From Calditrichia bacterium (GTDB lineage Bacteria; Calditrichota; Calditrichia; RBG-13-44-9; J075): a stretch of 64,000 nucleotides of DNA. The stretch covers positions 62,001 through 126,000 of the forward strand of contig JANQQU010000029.1 of assembly GCA_028284905.1 (NCBI GenBank), written 5' to 3'. The translations under genes were made by a program, and so were the position numbers. The notes under the pieces are model-generated. The model ran no database searches. It worked only from the letters and a program-made list of their open reading frames with translations, and was not told the origin of the DNA. Positions 1 to 8,516 of this stretch are shown piece after piece. The number at the start of each line of letters is the position of its first letter. The stretch's first letter is position 1.

Positions 1-701
1 CTATCTTCCAGATCCAGAATAGCAAGGGCGTTATTTCCGGCATCGCGATGGTAATATAACCACCGCCGGCCATCAATCGTTTTTAACGACTGTGTAGAAA
101 TATCCACTAAAAACGTCTGAGATTTATCCAGTACATTTAAGAGATATAATTGTCCGATACCAGTAGTGTCATTTCTTGCTCTCTTATAGATCAGCAGATG
201 ATTTTTGATATGAGTCCAATCGACATGTGCACAGTGTTCGTCCTCCGCTTCAGTCAGGAGAATCTCTTTGTTGCTACCGTCGGTATTTACAACATAGAGA
301 TCCCGGCGGGAATCAGTTTTGTTGGTGTTAAAGTAAGCTATTTTTGAACCGTCGGGAGAAAAGCGCGGACGGTATTTAAAACCATCATCATTTGCCAGAA
401 GCAGCTTTTTAACTGAATTTACATCGGTGATGTATAAATCCCAGCGGTTCGAGACCAAATCCGTTTGAACCGCATACGCCAGCTCGGCAGAAACCGGCGA
501 CCAGGTTGGCTGACTGACAATGCCACTGGCAATCATCCGTATCCTTTTCCCCTTCGGGTTAAACAAGTAAAGGTCACCGGTAACGTCTGGCATTGCGGCA
601 ATATTATATTCCGGCTCGCTGACGGTGGTCAGGCTCTTTTCGCATCCCCCGCTCCAGATGCTGATGAGTGCTATGGTAAATAGCGCCAATATCTTTTTCA
701 T
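1..701 (-). CDS. TolB/PD40 beta-propeller lipoprotein (partial, 3' end outside window)
   Basis: The reading frame runs open to the left edge, so only about 233 N-terminal residues are present. A lipoprotein signal peptide starts MKKILALF and ends in the lipobox SGGC near residue 20. The rest shows repeated propeller strands of the TolB/PD40 type: WSPVSAELAYA, then RFSPDGSKIAYF, each followed by a DLYxxxxDG-like blade edge. An AAAGGGG Shine-Dalgarno sits about 10 bases before the ATG. Proteins of this family are envelope-associated and use the propeller for protein or carbohydrate contacts; no enzymatic domain is visible in this part. A dipeptidyl-peptidase-IV-like catalytic domain could lie beyond the edge, but nothing here shows it. 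Confidence 0.75.
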   Translation of the reverse strand, partial: MKKILALFTIALISIWSGGCEKSLTTVSEPEYNIAAMPDVTGDLYLFNPKGKRIRMIASGIVSQPTWSPVSAELAYAVQTDLVSNRWDLYITDVNSVKKLLLANDDGFKYRPRFSPDGSKIAYFNTNKTDSRRDLYVVNTDGSNKEILLTEAEDEHCAHVDWTHIKNHLLIYKRARNDTTGIGQLYLLNVLDKSQTFLVDISTQSLKTIDGRRWLYYHRDAGNNALAILDLED

Positions 702-734
702 ATCATTCTTCCCCTTTAATTCTCGAATGCTCTA

Positions 735-1259
735 TTACAATTCCTGAAAAGTGTAATATTTTTTAGAAGTTTTTACCTTTTTCTTTCCAAAGGTGGATTC
801 CAGATTTGCAATATCACGATCTTTTGCAGCGATAATTTTTTTCGACACGCCTATTTTATAGTTGTTTTCCAGCTGAAAATAGACATTGAAGATTTGTGCA
901 TCGACAATCGCAGCAGTGCACTTCGGACAGGGACGGGTATTAATGAACAGGTAAAAATCTTTTTCTCTGCCGGCAATTGGTTTATAGTTTCCCGCAATAT
1001 CGAACATTTCATCAGTCAGCACTTTTGCCGCCATATTCAGCACATTTACCTCTGCATGGTTATTCGAATTGCCACTGGTTTTTTCCGTATTATAGGCACT
1101 GACAACGATTCTTGTAGATTGATGCCTTCCCAATTTTTTACCTTTATCGACACTATAGAGAATCGCCGCATATGGTTTATTGCTTTCACCAGCTTCTTTG
1201 AGCAGATGCCTGATTTCTTGGTTGATTTTTTTGTAAAATTTCTTCGGAAACTTTCCCAT
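735..1259 (-). CDS. Stand-alone cytidine-deaminase-fold protein, substrate unknown
   Basis: The protein has 174 residues and carries both zinc motifs of the cytidine/deoxycytidylate deaminase fold: HAE at 68-70 (His ligand and catalytic Glu) and PCPKC at 110-114 (two Cys ligands). Such enzymes deaminate cytosine, guanine or related bases free, as nucleotides or in nucleic acid. It does not look like housekeeping Cdd or dCMP deaminase: the N-terminal 60 residues and C-terminal tail are rich in lysine and arginine, which would fit a nucleic-acid substrate, but that is inference. AGGG lies 5 bases before the ATG. It sits 33 bases upstream of the TolB-like lipoprotein gene and on the same strand. 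A deaminase-type toxin or a nucleotide-editing defence enzyme are alternatives. Confidence 0.75.
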   Translation of the reverse strand: MGKFPKKFYKKINQEIRHLLKEAGESNKPYAAILYSVDKGKKLGRHQSTRIVVSAYNTEKTSGNSNNHAEVNVLNMAAKVLTDEMFDIAGNYKPIAGREKDFYLFINTRPCPKCTAAIVDAQIFNVYFQLENNYKIGVSKKIIAAKDRDIANLESTFGKKKVKTSKKYYTFQEL

Positions 1260-1368
1260 GCATCCCTAAAAATTTTCGCTGTTCTTTTGGTGTTTTCAGA
1301 AAAGAAGAGATTCAATCAAAAAACCTTTACTTCCTTCTAACTAGCTTAAATTAACTACTTACCTCCAT

Positions 1369-1394
1369 TCATCCTGAGCTTGTCGAAGGGTGAA
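1369..1394. repeat. Dispersed repeat of the CCTGAGCTTGTCGAAGG type
   Basis: The intergenic gap contains CCTGAGCTTGTCGAAGG flanked by TTCATC and GGTGAA, which pair with each other. This motif is familiar as a dispersed intergenic repeat in many bacterial genomes. No second copy was noticed in the window. Confidence 0.5.
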
Positions 1395-1530
1395 TAGAAA
1401 TGGTGTTTTCAACAGTAATAGTCCAATGCTTTATTAGCCGGTAAAAACAATCAGAATAAGATCTAAAATCTATCGGTAAGAGAGGGAGCGTGTCCGGACT
1501 TTTTCAGCTTACATAAAAATAAGCGATGAA

Positions 1531-2169
1531 TCAACCGTAAGCTTGAATTGTCCTGCTCTTCAGCAGAGCGGCAATATGCGGCAGCACGAGTTCGTGCTTT
1601 AATCCCTGAGTATGTTTTGCAAAGTCCGATGTTGAAGCAGGCATGGCAATAACTTTAGCAGCGTGTTTATCCAGATAAAAATGATTTGTCGCATTTAATT
1701 TGCGGAATCTTTTTTTGTAAGGATTCAGTAGCGGCGAAGGACCTCCCCAAACATACCAGATCCAGGGAAATATTCGTTTTTCCGCGGGGCATTTCCGCAT
1801 CCGGTTATGGGTCTTCAGCTTGTTGATCGCCACCGACAATTTCGGTTCGCAGAGGTAGAAGAGATTTAAAACCTGAATGTAGCTGTTTGGCGGCGGCGGG
1901 CTATTTATTTGCCGGTAAGATTTTAAGATAATACTTTTTATGATCGGCAAACATTTATCGCCATCCAGAGAAATCGGCTGCATTCCGCGGGCGCCGGTCA
2001 GCGGTTTCGCGGAACCGGGATTCTTACCAACAATTGCCCCCAGGCAGCTATCACGATCATCAATACGTGCGACCGGCGTGAGATATACTCTCGTATCATA
2101 GCGAAAAAGGTCATCGCCATACTTTCGAAATTTCGCCCAATATGCATGCGGTATATTTCCGGCGCTCAT
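1531..2169 (-). CDS. DUF1643-like protein
   Basis: The product has 212 residues, is soluble and has no signal peptide. A loop VGKNPGSA near residue 47, a central VLNLFYLCEP and a later WYVWGGPSP match in order the conserved blocks of DUF1643 (NPS/T loop, NLF strand, WG turn), so membership is likely but the match is by eye. The function of DUF1643 is not known. Its ATG overlaps the stop of the upstream lipoprotein gene as ATGA, which points to translational coupling, and RNase Z lies just upstream of that. The call is certain as a gene, moderate as to family. Confidence 0.6.
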   Translation of the reverse strand: MSAGNIPHAYWAKFRKYGDDLFRYDTRVYLTPVARIDDRDSCLGAIVGKNPGSAKPLTGARGMQPISLDGDKCLPIIKSIILKSYRQINSPPPPNSYIQVLNLFYLCEPKLSVAINKLKTHNRMRKCPAEKRIFPWIWYVWGGPSPLLNPYKKRFRKLNATNHFYLDKHAAKVIAMPASTSDFAKHTQGLKHELVLPHIAALLKSRTIQAYG

Positions 2170-3002
2170 TGCGAAAATTCCTGAAAGAATGCAGCAGCAT
2201 CTTTGAGATGATCGAATCCGAAAATCCAGCAGGTTTCGGAGACGTCGGAAAAATCCAGTCCTCCATTGGCAATCGCGGTGTTATTATAACGCCCCTCCTG
2301 ACCATTGTATTTATTTCCGACCGCTAAAGCCATCTCCCAAACTTTCCGAAGTTCCGGTTTAGAGATGGCACCCCGCCAGTCCGCCATGATGTCATCTTTA
2401 AATCCCGGTGTGCCATTGCCGACAGCATTGCCATCAGGAATTTTATGATAATCCGTGTTTGCCTTTACATAAGCGAGGTTTTCCGGTGCAGTCACTTCTT
2501 CATTCCAATTGCTGTGCTGCACCACGTTAATGCGTTCGTTCGTATTAATGTCCGGCAATTTCGACTTCACATTCCGAACAATATCCGCAGAGAAATCCGA
2601 CTGCCCGGCATCGGCAATCCAGATGCTTCCCCCATTCTCTAATGTGCTCACAACCAGCACCATTACTTCATCCAGTGCGTGTTGATAGTCCGAATGCGCG
2701 TCCGACCAATTTTCCCCAAACGCCGCTTCAAAGACCTCATTTGCCGGGACGTATAGACCTTCTTGCGTCCCATAAGCACCGGCAACCGCATGGAAGCGCA
2801 CATCGGCAAAGCGCGGGTCTGCCAACACCGTAGCGACTGCGGCGACGGAATGGACGTCATCCACATCGGTTTTGCAATCAAACTGCGGCAAGTATAAGTC
2901 CTGGCTTATTGAAAATTTCCCGAGCATTCGGGGAGGTTCCGGCGTTGAAGTACAGGAGATGAAAAGCAATAGTGTAATTAGTAATAAACATCGTAGCCCC
3001 AT
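2166..3002 (-). CDS. Nucleoside-hydrolase-like lipoprotein
   Basis: The start was placed at the internal ATG that has AAAGGG 9 bases upstream and gives MGLRCLLLITLLLFISC, a clean lipoprotein signal with Cys 17. A longer frame would overlap the RNase Z gene. After the lipobox comes DCKTDVDDVHSVAA, which resembles the calcium-binding DTDxxxDD loop of inosine-uridine nucleoside hydrolases and of the related Sde182-type domain. Later blocks such as IWIADAGQSDF and NVVQHSNWNE fit the same fold. The first Asp-x-Asp of the classical loop is altered (DCKTD), so activity on nucleosides is not assured. It lies 37 bases after RNase Z and overlaps the DUF1643-like gene by 4 bases. Confidence 0.72.
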   Translation of the reverse strand: MGLRCLLLITLLLFISCTSTPEPPRMLGKFSISQDLYLPQFDCKTDVDDVHSVAAVATVLADPRFADVRFHAVAGAYGTQEGLYVPANEVFEAAFGENWSDAHSDYQHALDEVMVLVVSTLENGGSIWIADAGQSDFSADIVRNVKSKLPDINTNERINVVQHSNWNEEVTAPENLAYVKANTDYHKIPDGNAVGNGTPGFKDDIMADWRGAISKPELRKVWEMALAVGNKYNGQEGRYNNTAIANGGLDFSDVSETCWIFGFDHLKDAAAFFQEFSQ

Positions 3003-3039
3003 AATGATATGCCCTTTCATATTTTCAATAGTCAACATT

Positions 3040-4050
3040 TCAACGCACACTTTCAATCCACCCTACCGGAAAACGGGCATTGGGAAAAATATTCCGCGCT
3101 TCTTTCAGCATATCGGCCCAGTCCTCCTTGCTGTAGCGACTGGAAATGTGGAAGAGTATCAATTCCTCGGCATCGATTGCTTTCGCGAGCATCGCGGAGT
3201 ATTTAACAGTCATATGATAATTCTTTTGCGCTAAAGCCAGGTCAGCATGTTTATATTGCGCTTCGCAGACAATCTTCTTGCAGCCAGTCAATTTCTCGAC
3301 CAATTCCCCGATGGTATTTTCATCCAGGAGAAAATCCGTCAAGTAAGCAATTGTCTCCCCACCGGTAATCGTCAGTATTTCGTTGCGCAACTCATCCAGG
3401 CGAAACGTTCTGCCAGCAACTTCTACTTCGGCTTTTTCAACCGTTAGATCTTTTACTTCCTGCAGCCAGGGGCCTGGCTTAAGCCCAAGTTGAATGACCG
3501 CGTTTCTCTCCACATTCACCTTCTGCTTTTCCTCCACATAAAAAGCAAGCGTTTCGGTGTTATGATTCATAATAAAAGCAGAAACCGTAAACTCCGGCTC
3601 ATCGAGTATTACCTGATTAAAATCTGTAGTGCCTTCATCATAGGCCCTTTCAAACGCTTCTGCCAGTTCGTATCGGGTAGAGACAATTTTTCCGGGAAGA
3701 ACATCCCGGACAGTCCAGCTGCCGGACATCTCCGTATGCAAATTCCAGAGAAAGCCCTGAAATCGATGTTGCATAATCCGCTTGGTTCCCCTGGGTCCCC
3801 AAATGACATTGGGTTTGGATTTTCGGCCAAATGTGCAGCGGAAGAATGCGTCGAACCCGCTGATATGGTCCATATGGCAATGGGAGAAAAACAGGTGATC
3901 GATGTTCAGGATCTCTCCCACCGGGAGCTCGCTGAGACAACCCTCGCCACAATCAAACAATAAACGTTTTTGAGATTGGCCACTGTCGATGAGTACCAGG
4001 AGCGCATTATCCCGATCGGGTTTACCAAGAATCTGAAATGAAATGCTCAT
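3040..4050 (-). CDS. rnz: Ribonuclease Z (metallo-beta-lactamase fold)
   Basis: This 336-residue cytoplasmic protein shows the metallo-beta-lactamase motif SHCHMDHISG (His57, His59, Asp61, His62), an Asp ligand in YLTDF and the RNase Z C-terminal signature LFHISSRY. RNase Z cuts the 3' trailer of precursor tRNA. Length matches short-form RNase Z (about 300-340 residues), although a stretch around residues 150-230 is less familiar. It heads a probable three-gene operon with a nucleoside-hydrolase-like lipoprotein and a DUF1643-like protein. Another hydrolase of the ElaC/arylsulfatase branch is possible but less likely, given the SSRY block. Confidence 0.83.
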   Translation of the reverse strand: MSISFQILGKPDRDNALLVLIDSGQSQKRLLFDCGEGCLSELPVGEILNIDHLFFSHCHMDHISGFDAFFRCTFGRKSKPNVIWGPRGTKRIMQHRFQGFLWNLHTEMSGSWTVRDVLPGKIVSTRYELAEAFERAYDEGTTDFNQVILDEPEFTVSAFIMNHNTETLAFYVEEKQKVNVERNAVIQLGLKPGPWLQEVKDLTVEKAEVEVAGRTFRLDELRNEILTITGGETIAYLTDFLLDENTIGELVEKLTGCKKIVCEAQYKHADLALAQKNYHMTVKYSAMLAKAIDAEELILFHISSRYSKEDWADMLKEARNIFPNARFPVGWIESVR

Positions 4051-4497
4051 AGTTTTTTACTTTTGATATTTACTCTAATTTTCGGGCCAGAATGGTCTCC
4101 GAGGTTTTTCATTCCGAATTCCCCGGTCAACTTTTTAAAGTATTAATCACTACGGTCGAGATCAATCAGGTTTCGAAATAACTGAAGAAATACAAGCTGT
4201 CCATTGGGTTTTCAAAAGATTCATTAACGACATTTTTGAAATGATATTTTCGCCATTAGCAACATAGATAGCAAAACATCAGTTGCTATAACATTTTACC
4301 CAAATCAAAGACAACCATAATCAGAAATCCCAATACTAAAAATATGATCCGAAATACGTCCCCGGCATAATTTCATTGCATAATTAGAAATTGAAGCATC
4401 TTCGCAGGGGAAAATACGCCTTGCTTCAAGACAAGACTTTTTAAACAATTTAGATCCAAATCTACCAAATCACACTATTTATCAGGAATACCTAATT
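4051..4497. other. Intergenic region between divergent genes, no gene seen
   Basis: This AT-rich stretch separates rnz from the plus-strand oxygenase gene and must carry both promoters. No convincing open frame or RNA gene was found. A short inverted repeat, TTGAAGCA (4391) and TGCTTCAA (about 4432), is the only structure noticed. Confidence 0.4.
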
Positions 4498-5334
4498 ATG
4501 GAAAATTTTCAGGAAGAATTTAAGCGGAATGGTTTTCTTGTTCAAAGGGCTTTGCTGCCGGATTCCGCTATTAAGCAGGTGCTAAAAGATTTTCATTTAA
4601 TCTTTACCCAAAAACTAGACCAACTGGGTCTTCCAGTGGATGAAGGGTCGGACAACCTTGCCCTTCGTAACAATATGGGCACGCTTTTATCTCATGATAA
4701 AGATATTTACCTGAGCGCTTTGCGCCTGGCCAGCAGGCTACAATCAATTTACGCAATGATGATGCATGCGCAAATTCTTGAGGTTTTGAAAAGCCTGAAT
4801 ATTGTAACACTTGTTGTCAGCGGTGGTGTGGCTGCGCATGTTGTTTCAGAAGAACTTCGTATTCCCGGCGGCTACCTCGGTTGGTCTCCGCATCAGGACT
4901 GGACGGCAGGTCAGGGAAGTTTGAAGCACATTACCGTTTGGGCACCACTGATGGACATTACCAATGATTTTTATCCGCTGAAGCTAATTCCGGGCAGTCA
5001 TAGAGCAGGGGTATGGAAAGCCAATCGCGACAAAAGCATCTCCCGTGGGGCGTTAATTGAAATTGAGTCCGATCAATACAGTGAAGCGGATTGGGTCTCT
5101 CCGGAATTACAGCGCGGCGATGTTGTTTTTATGAGCGGCTTCACCGTCCACACAACGGGTGCCGGCACTCGCAGCGGTGTTCGGATCGCTTGTGGTATTC
5201 GCTACGAAGATATTAGTGAGCCGACATTTATATCCCGCGGATATCCAACTGCATTTCAAGGTGCGGTTGCAACCCAGAAGAAACTTCATCCAGGGTTTCC
5301 AAAACAGTCAGATATCGATGCTCTTTTCAGATAA
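4498..5334 (+). CDS. Phytanoyl-CoA dioxygenase (PhyH) family oxygenase
   Basis: The protein has 278 residues, typical of the PhyH family of Fe(II)/2-oxoglutarate oxygenases. The iron triad is visible as HQD (His132, Asp134) and His218 in FMSGFTVHTT, and Arg225 or Arg229 is placed to bind 2-oxoglutarate. LIPGSHRAG is a family hallmark. These enzymes hydroxylate lipids, amino acids or natural products; the substrate cannot be read from sequence. A sulfotransferase gene follows on the same strand 85 bases later, so the introduced hydroxyl may be the group that is sulfated (inference). AGGA lies 12 bases before the ATG, a weak site. Confidence 0.83.
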   Translation: MENFQEEFKRNGFLVQRALLPDSAIKQVLKDFHLIFTQKLDQLGLPVDEGSDNLALRNNMGTLLSHDKDIYLSALRLASRLQSIYAMMMHAQILEVLKSLNIVTLVVSGGVAAHVVSEELRIPGGYLGWSPHQDWTAGQGSLKHITVWAPLMDITNDFYPLKLIPGSHRAGVWKANRDKSISRGALIEIESDQYSEADWVSPELQRGDVVFMSGFTVHTTGAGTRSGVRIACGIRYEDISEPTFISRGYPTAFQGAVATQKKLHPGFPKQSDIDALFR

Positions 5335-5419
5335 ATATTCCGGTCTGTTTAAATCTCTGCGACCTTCCTGGAATAATTTCCGGAAAAATATAGGCACATT
5401 AAAGACAAAAACGCACGTT

Positions 5420-6415
5420 ATGAACAATGTAAAAAAAGCTGCAGTATTAGACCGTCAGGAAAGGATGCTAAATTTTAGTGAACAACCATGCATTTTTATT
5501 ATTGGTTCACCGAGAAGCGGGACAACCTGGCTACAAATTATGCTCGGCGCACATGCTCAGGTGGCGACAACTGTGGAGTTAAATCTTTTTGAGCAATATT
5601 TAATTCCCTGGATAAACAGCTGGAAACAGTCGGTTGCTCGTCGCGATGCAACCGGAATGCATCAAGGGCTCCCTTGCGTCTGGCAGGAAGCGGAATTTCA
5701 CAAATACCTCCGCGAATTCCTGAGCCGGGTTTATTTACCACTGATGGAAAGCAAACCGGGAGCGACTCAACTGCTTCATAAAAGTTGTGATAACTCATTT
5801 TACATATCCGAAATTCTTCAACTGTTGCCAGAGAGCAAATTTATTCATTTAATCAGAGATGGTCGAGATGTTGCGGTTTCGATGATGGCTGCAAAACAAA
5901 CGATTGGTGAATGGGGTGGAACAGCCGAAAGGGCTGCGACCTTGTGGAAAGACCACGTCATCGCTGCTCGTAAATCGCAGCAGTATGCGAAAAGATTTAT
6001 AGAAGTAAGATATGAAGATTTAATCGAAAATGGCCCCGGGACCCTGCAAAGAATATTCGGCTTCTGCGAACTCCCTATCACTAGGGAAACGGCTGAAACA
6101 ATTTATACCGACCACGAATTTAGCAAGATGAAAAGAAAAAGACAGGAATCGGATCACCGCTATAAACGGCCGGAAGATCATTATCGCAAAGGGATAACCG
6201 GCAGCTGGGAGAGCGAACTGAATCCCGCAGAAAAATATACGGTTCACAAAATTGCCGGAGATCTACTGAACGAGCTCGGTTATACCTCCGGCAATTGGTG
6301 GGCAACCTCTCAACTGCAACGCCTGACGCTGCCATGGCGCTATAGATTTCATAAACGGTGGGGACAGATTACCGCCGGTATCAGGTCTACCGGAAAAATA
6401 ATGTTAGGCAGCTGA
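5420..6415 (+). CDS. PAPS-dependent sulfotransferase
   Basis: The enzyme moves sulfate from PAPS to a hydroxyl or amine. The 5'-phosphosulfate loop is SPRSGTTWL at about residues 30-38, the 3'-phosphate-binding block is LIRDGRDVAVSMM, and RYEDLI follows, all as in the Sulfotransfer_1/3 family. No signal peptide is present, so it acts in the cytoplasm. The open frame extends back into the oxygenase gene; the start was set at the first ATG that clears it and leaves a normal N-terminus. ATG 5465, with AGGA 4 bases upstream, would shorten it by 15 residues and remains possible. The upstream PhyH-type oxygenase is a likely pathway partner. Confidence 0.84.
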   Translation: MNNVKKAAVLDRQERMLNFSEQPCIFIIGSPRSGTTWLQIMLGAHAQVATTVELNLFEQYLIPWINSWKQSVARRDATGMHQGLPCVWQEAEFHKYLREFLSRVYLPLMESKPGATQLLHKSCDNSFYISEILQLLPESKFIHLIRDGRDVAVSMMAAKQTIGEWGGTAERAATLWKDHVIAARKSQQYAKRFIEVRYEDLIENGPGTLQRIFGFCELPITRETAETIYTDHEFSKMKRKRQESDHRYKRPEDHYRKGITGSWESELNPAEKYTVHKIAGDLLNELGYTSGNWWATSQLQRLTLPWRYRFHKRWGQITAGIRSTGKIMLGS

Positions 6416-6443
6416 AACGTTGACCGATGTTTTCAGAGGCCAA

Positions 6444-6866
6444 TTAACTAATCCAACCCCGCTTCTCCGCCTGCTTCGAATACCAGACCAGCGCCGCACC
6501 AACAACCGCCGGCATCAGCAGGTACATAAAATTTTCGAAGATACTGAATTCGCCGGCCATACCTAACATCGGCACAGCGCCAACCACGACACCAACCAGC
6601 GAGGCGATCAAGACATTCGTCGCGGCAGATTTTCGGAGCAGTAAAAGCAGGCAACCGAGCGCGCCTCCGAAAACCGCAAGGGCAAAAGCGGCCGTTGACC
6701 AGATCGGACGGCTTTCAATAATCGCCCGGTGCTTTTCCGGTAAAGTGGCCGGATCCGCGGTCATCTGCATAAAAAAGTTCATCACCCCAAAAAGATTCCA
6801 GACGAGTGCGACGCCAGCGATAATCCAAAAACTCTTCTTAATATTCGTTGCGGTAGCTTCAGACAT
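6444..6866 (-). CDS. Small four-helix membrane protein
   Basis: The 140-residue product has four hydrophobic helices: about residues 12-33, 53-77, 85-103 and 112-128. Short polar ends suggest both termini face the cytoplasm. No catalytic motif is seen. Proteins like this are often labelled as sugar transporters or DoxX-like without evidence, and no function is proposed here. It begins 21 bases after the GNAT gene, probably in the same transcript. Confidence 0.68.
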   Translation of the reverse strand: MSEATATNIKKSFWIIAGVALVWNLFGVMNFFMQMTADPATLPEKHRAIIESRPIWSTAAFALAVFGGALGCLLLLLRKSAATNVLIASLVGVVVGAVPMLGMAGEFSIFENFMYLLMPAVVGAALVWYSKQAEKRGWIS

Positions 6867-6887
6867 ATTTTCTCCCTATTGATTTGT

Positions 6888-7361
6888 TCATTCATCCTGC
6901 AATTTAAGTGACATATAAACAGCATCATCCAGGGGATTATGGTAATACGCTGCTGTTTCCCGAAAACCAAACGATTGATAGAGCTTTCGGGCGGCTGTCA
7001 TGCTCGCCAGGGTATCCAGGCGCATTTCATTATATTGCAACAATCTCGCTTCGTTTATGATCCTCTCAACAAGCTTTTTTCCAATGCCATGTCCACGATG
7101 CCCGGGTTCGATATACAACCGTTTCATTTCACAATCGCGGGTGTCGAATTTCCGTAATGCCACGCATCCAACGGCGCGATCATCCAGAAAAGCCAGCAAC
7201 AGGCAGCCTTCCGGCGGTCCATAAGTGGTTTCAACCCGCGCCAACTCTGCTTCAAAATTCTGAAAGCTAAGGTCGATATTCAGCCAATTCGCATATAATT
7301 CAAACAAACGGCGGCCTTGGGCATAATGCCCGCTGGTACTGGCCTTAATTATTTTCAGCAT
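6888..7361 (-). CDS. GNAT family N-acetyltransferase
   Basis: The protein has 157 residues and the acetyl-CoA pyrophosphate loop RGHGIGKKL near residue 90, preceded by the beta-4 strand CEMKRLYIEP and followed by ARKLYQSFGF, the usual end of the GNAT fold. The acceptor is unknown. The closest familiar type is a small-molecule or amino-acid acetyltransferase of about 150-160 residues. It is followed by the small membrane protein gene on the same strand. Confidence 0.85.
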   Translation of the reverse strand: MLKIIKASTSGHYAQGRRLFELYANWLNIDLSFQNFEAELARVETTYGPPEGCLLLAFLDDRAVGCVALRKFDTRDCEMKRLYIEPGHRGHGIGKKLVERIINEARLLQYNEMRLDTLASMTAARKLYQSFGFRETAAYYHNPLDDAVYMSLKLQDE

Positions 7362-7427
7362 TCTCTTCTGTCAAATTTGGGTAGATCATATTTTCCGGGA
7401 ATAATCCTTATCTGTCGCTTTCAGAAA

Positions 7428-8273
7428 TCAGTCTTTCTTTTTCCGAAAGAGCTTATTAAAGGCATCATAAACAGCGAGGTGCAAGGCATCCCCATGACTG
7501 AGTTCTTCAAAGAATCCAAAATGAATCTGGTTGTTATCCGCATTCCCGGACTTCAATTTGTCAAAAAGCGCTTTTGCCAGGCGCTCCATAATTTCCCCTT
7601 CTTTCCCGACACCGACATAAATGGATTTTCGGGCAGCGGGTGCCTTGTAATTCGTATCGAGCAGCGATTCATCATCCCACCAAAGACTGGGACTAATAAT
7701 AATGTAATTGTCAAAAAGCGTCGGTTTCCTAAACAACACTTGCGTCGCCAGCAGTCCGCCAAGCGATTGCCCAATCAAGGTGCGATTCGCGCCAATGCGG
7801 TAATTTTCGTTGATTAACGGTTGCAACTCGCTTTCCAGAAATTCAATGAATTTATCCGCGCCTCCGGCAGTGGGAAAATCTTTTTGGTCTTCGGCATTAT
7901 TGGAGGGATAAGTGAAGTCTCTTCTACGGTCGCCATTGGCAATGCCAACGACAATCGTTTCCGGGAGCATATTAATCCAGGAAAATGATCCGAACTGCAC
8001 CAGGCCGGCAATGTGAATAAAATCCTCATCTACCGAACCGTCGAGCAGATAGATAACCGGGTAAACTTTGGTCGAATCATAAGTGTAGCTATTGGGAAGA
8101 TAAACGTTTAGTATTCTCTTTTCATCGAGGACAGCAGACTGAATTTCAATTGTTTCCCCGATAGAAAATTGCGATCGCTGAAGAATTTCCGCCTGCTCCT
8201 CTGCGAAAAGACTGGCAAGGCAACTGATAAGGAAAATTACCAGCAAAAATTGTGTTGATTTGATGACAGCCAA
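7428..8273 (-). CDS. Exported esterase of the esterase-D type (alpha/beta hydrolase)
   Basis: The product has 281 residues and belongs to the putative esterase family (PF00756): VIYLLDGS, then the nucleophile elbow GQSLGG and a late GDALHLAVYD carrying the catalytic His. It starts with a TTG codon that has GAGGAG about 10 bases upstream. The N-terminus TQFLLVIFLISCLASLFAE is a signal peptide, so it acts in the periplasm or outside. Related proteins hydrolyse siderophore, feruloyl or acyl esters. Two further members of the family, each with a C-terminal TPR part, occur near 37 and 50 kb. Confidence 0.82.
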   Translation of the reverse strand: MAVIKSTQFLLVIFLISCLASLFAEEQAEILQRSQFSIGETIEIQSAVLDEKRILNVYLPNSYTYDSTKVYPVIYLLDGSVDEDFIHIAGLVQFGSFSWINMLPETIVVGIANGDRRRDFTYPSNNAEDQKDFPTAGGADKFIEFLESELQPLINENYRIGANRTLIGQSLGGLLATQVLFRKPTLFDNYIIISPSLWWDDESLLDTNYKAPAARKSIYVGVGKEGEIMERLAKALFDKLKSGNADNNQIHFGFFEELSHGDALHLAVYDAFNKLFRKKKD

Positions 8274-8516
8274 TGCCTGGCGCTCCTCATTTTCTATCGC
8301 GAATATTTATTGAAGGCGGCGCTGATTTTATACCACGGACTTCCCAAACTACAAATTTTGATGATCTTATCAAAATATCCGGCCAGGCTGCGGAAAAACA
8401 CCATCACTAACATTTATTTTACCAACCGTAGACGTTCATTGCAGGTATCCATAATATTGCTTCCTCAATTTCCCGGAAAGATTTGCAAAATAAAAAATTA
8501 GCGTTATTTTCATTCC

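Noticed and set aside
894-1340. Plus-strand frame opposite the deaminase gene
   Set aside because: It is the antisense of the deaminase gene, which has clear zinc motifs and a ribosome site.
5159-5419. Long N-terminal extension of the sulfotransferase
   Set aside because: It overlaps the oxygenase gene in another frame, and the family N-terminus begins near the PAPS loop.
8310-8501. 63-codon plus-strand gene before the pentapeptide gene
   Set aside because: No ribosome site and no family; basic, AT-driven composition typical of spacer.
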